DNA from: Cristatella mucedo
Lineage: Eukaryota; Bryozoa; Phylactolaemata; Cristatellidae
DNA length: 64,000 bases
Direction: 5' to 3'
Assembly: GCA_009760855.2 (NCBI GenBank)
Contig: WPIO01000048.1
Span: 1,687,001-1,751,000, forward strand
Positions 63,963 through 64,000 of this stretch are shown here, piece by piece. The translations under genes and the position numbers were made by a program. The first letter of the stretch is position 1; each line of letters begins with the position of its first letter. The notes beneath the pieces were generated by a model. That model was not told the origin of the DNA and did not search any database. It saw only the letters and a program-made list of their open reading frames with translations.

Positions 63963-64000
63963 ATATAGAAAAAAATGCCAGATTTGAGAAAAGATTTTGC
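63963..64000 (+). CDS. Start of a further ORF, cut by the window edge
   Basis: GATATAGAAAAAAATG (TATAG 6 nt before the ATG at 63975) opens MPDLRKDF, which runs off the end of the window. The eighth TATAG-ATG start. Confidence 0.5.

Noticed and set aside
59250-64000. Complete Polinton/adintovirus with capsid, integrase and packaging ATPase
   Set aside because: Only the polymerase is recognisable in the 5 kb visible; none of the other hallmark genes is seen, so the class is not assigned further.

Overview
This is animal (metazoan) nuclear DNA. The evidence is a split gene for the 26S proteasome deubiquitinase PSMD14/Rpn11 (ten coding exons with GT-AG introns), an intact single-exon GNL1 gene on the other strand, and dense decayed retrotransposons of metazoan types: CR1/L2-like LINEs with a YADD box, Ty3/Gypsy-type LTR elements, tRNA-derived SINEs and a hAT relic. 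The species cannot be named from the sequence. Conserved host genes occupy only a few kilobases; most of the rest is repeats or sequence I cannot assign.

Layout. 1-29 kb is a repeat graveyard: a hAT transposase relic (2.3-4.4 kb), a Ty3/Gypsy-type element with both LTRs but most of pol lost (8.75-12.3 kb), a solo LTR with TG..CA ends (20.3-20.75 kb), many 5'-truncated copies of one LINE ('family A') ending in a hairpin tail plus (ATT)n, fragments of two other LINE families (B and C), and two SINE families. 30.07-31.89 kb holds GNL1 (minus strand), a circularly permuted GTPase. 34.05-54.52 kb holds PSMD14 (plus strand), 311 codons over about 20 kb, with introns full of LINE and SINE copies and a 241-bp (CCCT)n tract. 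54.5-59.05 kb is repeats and unassigned sequence, ending in a retropepsin-like fragment.

59.08 kb to the end is different. After a 115-bp fold-back inverted repeat the DNA becomes AT-rich and compact. It carries a broken family-B DNA polymerase of the Polinton/adintovirus-like kind, then a row of small same-strand ORFs. At least three of these look like diverged copies of one small protein. Each of the eight ORF starts that follows a gap has TATAG 2-6 nt before its ATG. I read this as one end of an integrated, or assembly-joined, virus-like element. The TATAG-ATG signal could be a compact promoter or a (trans-)splice acceptor; the sequence alone does not decide. Many breaks in this segment sit at or near homopolymer runs, so some may be sequencing or assembly errors rather than decay.

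How the parts relate: the two host genes are independent housekeeping functions. SINE family 2 carries the same 3' hairpin tail as LINE family A, which suggests the LINE machinery mobilised it.
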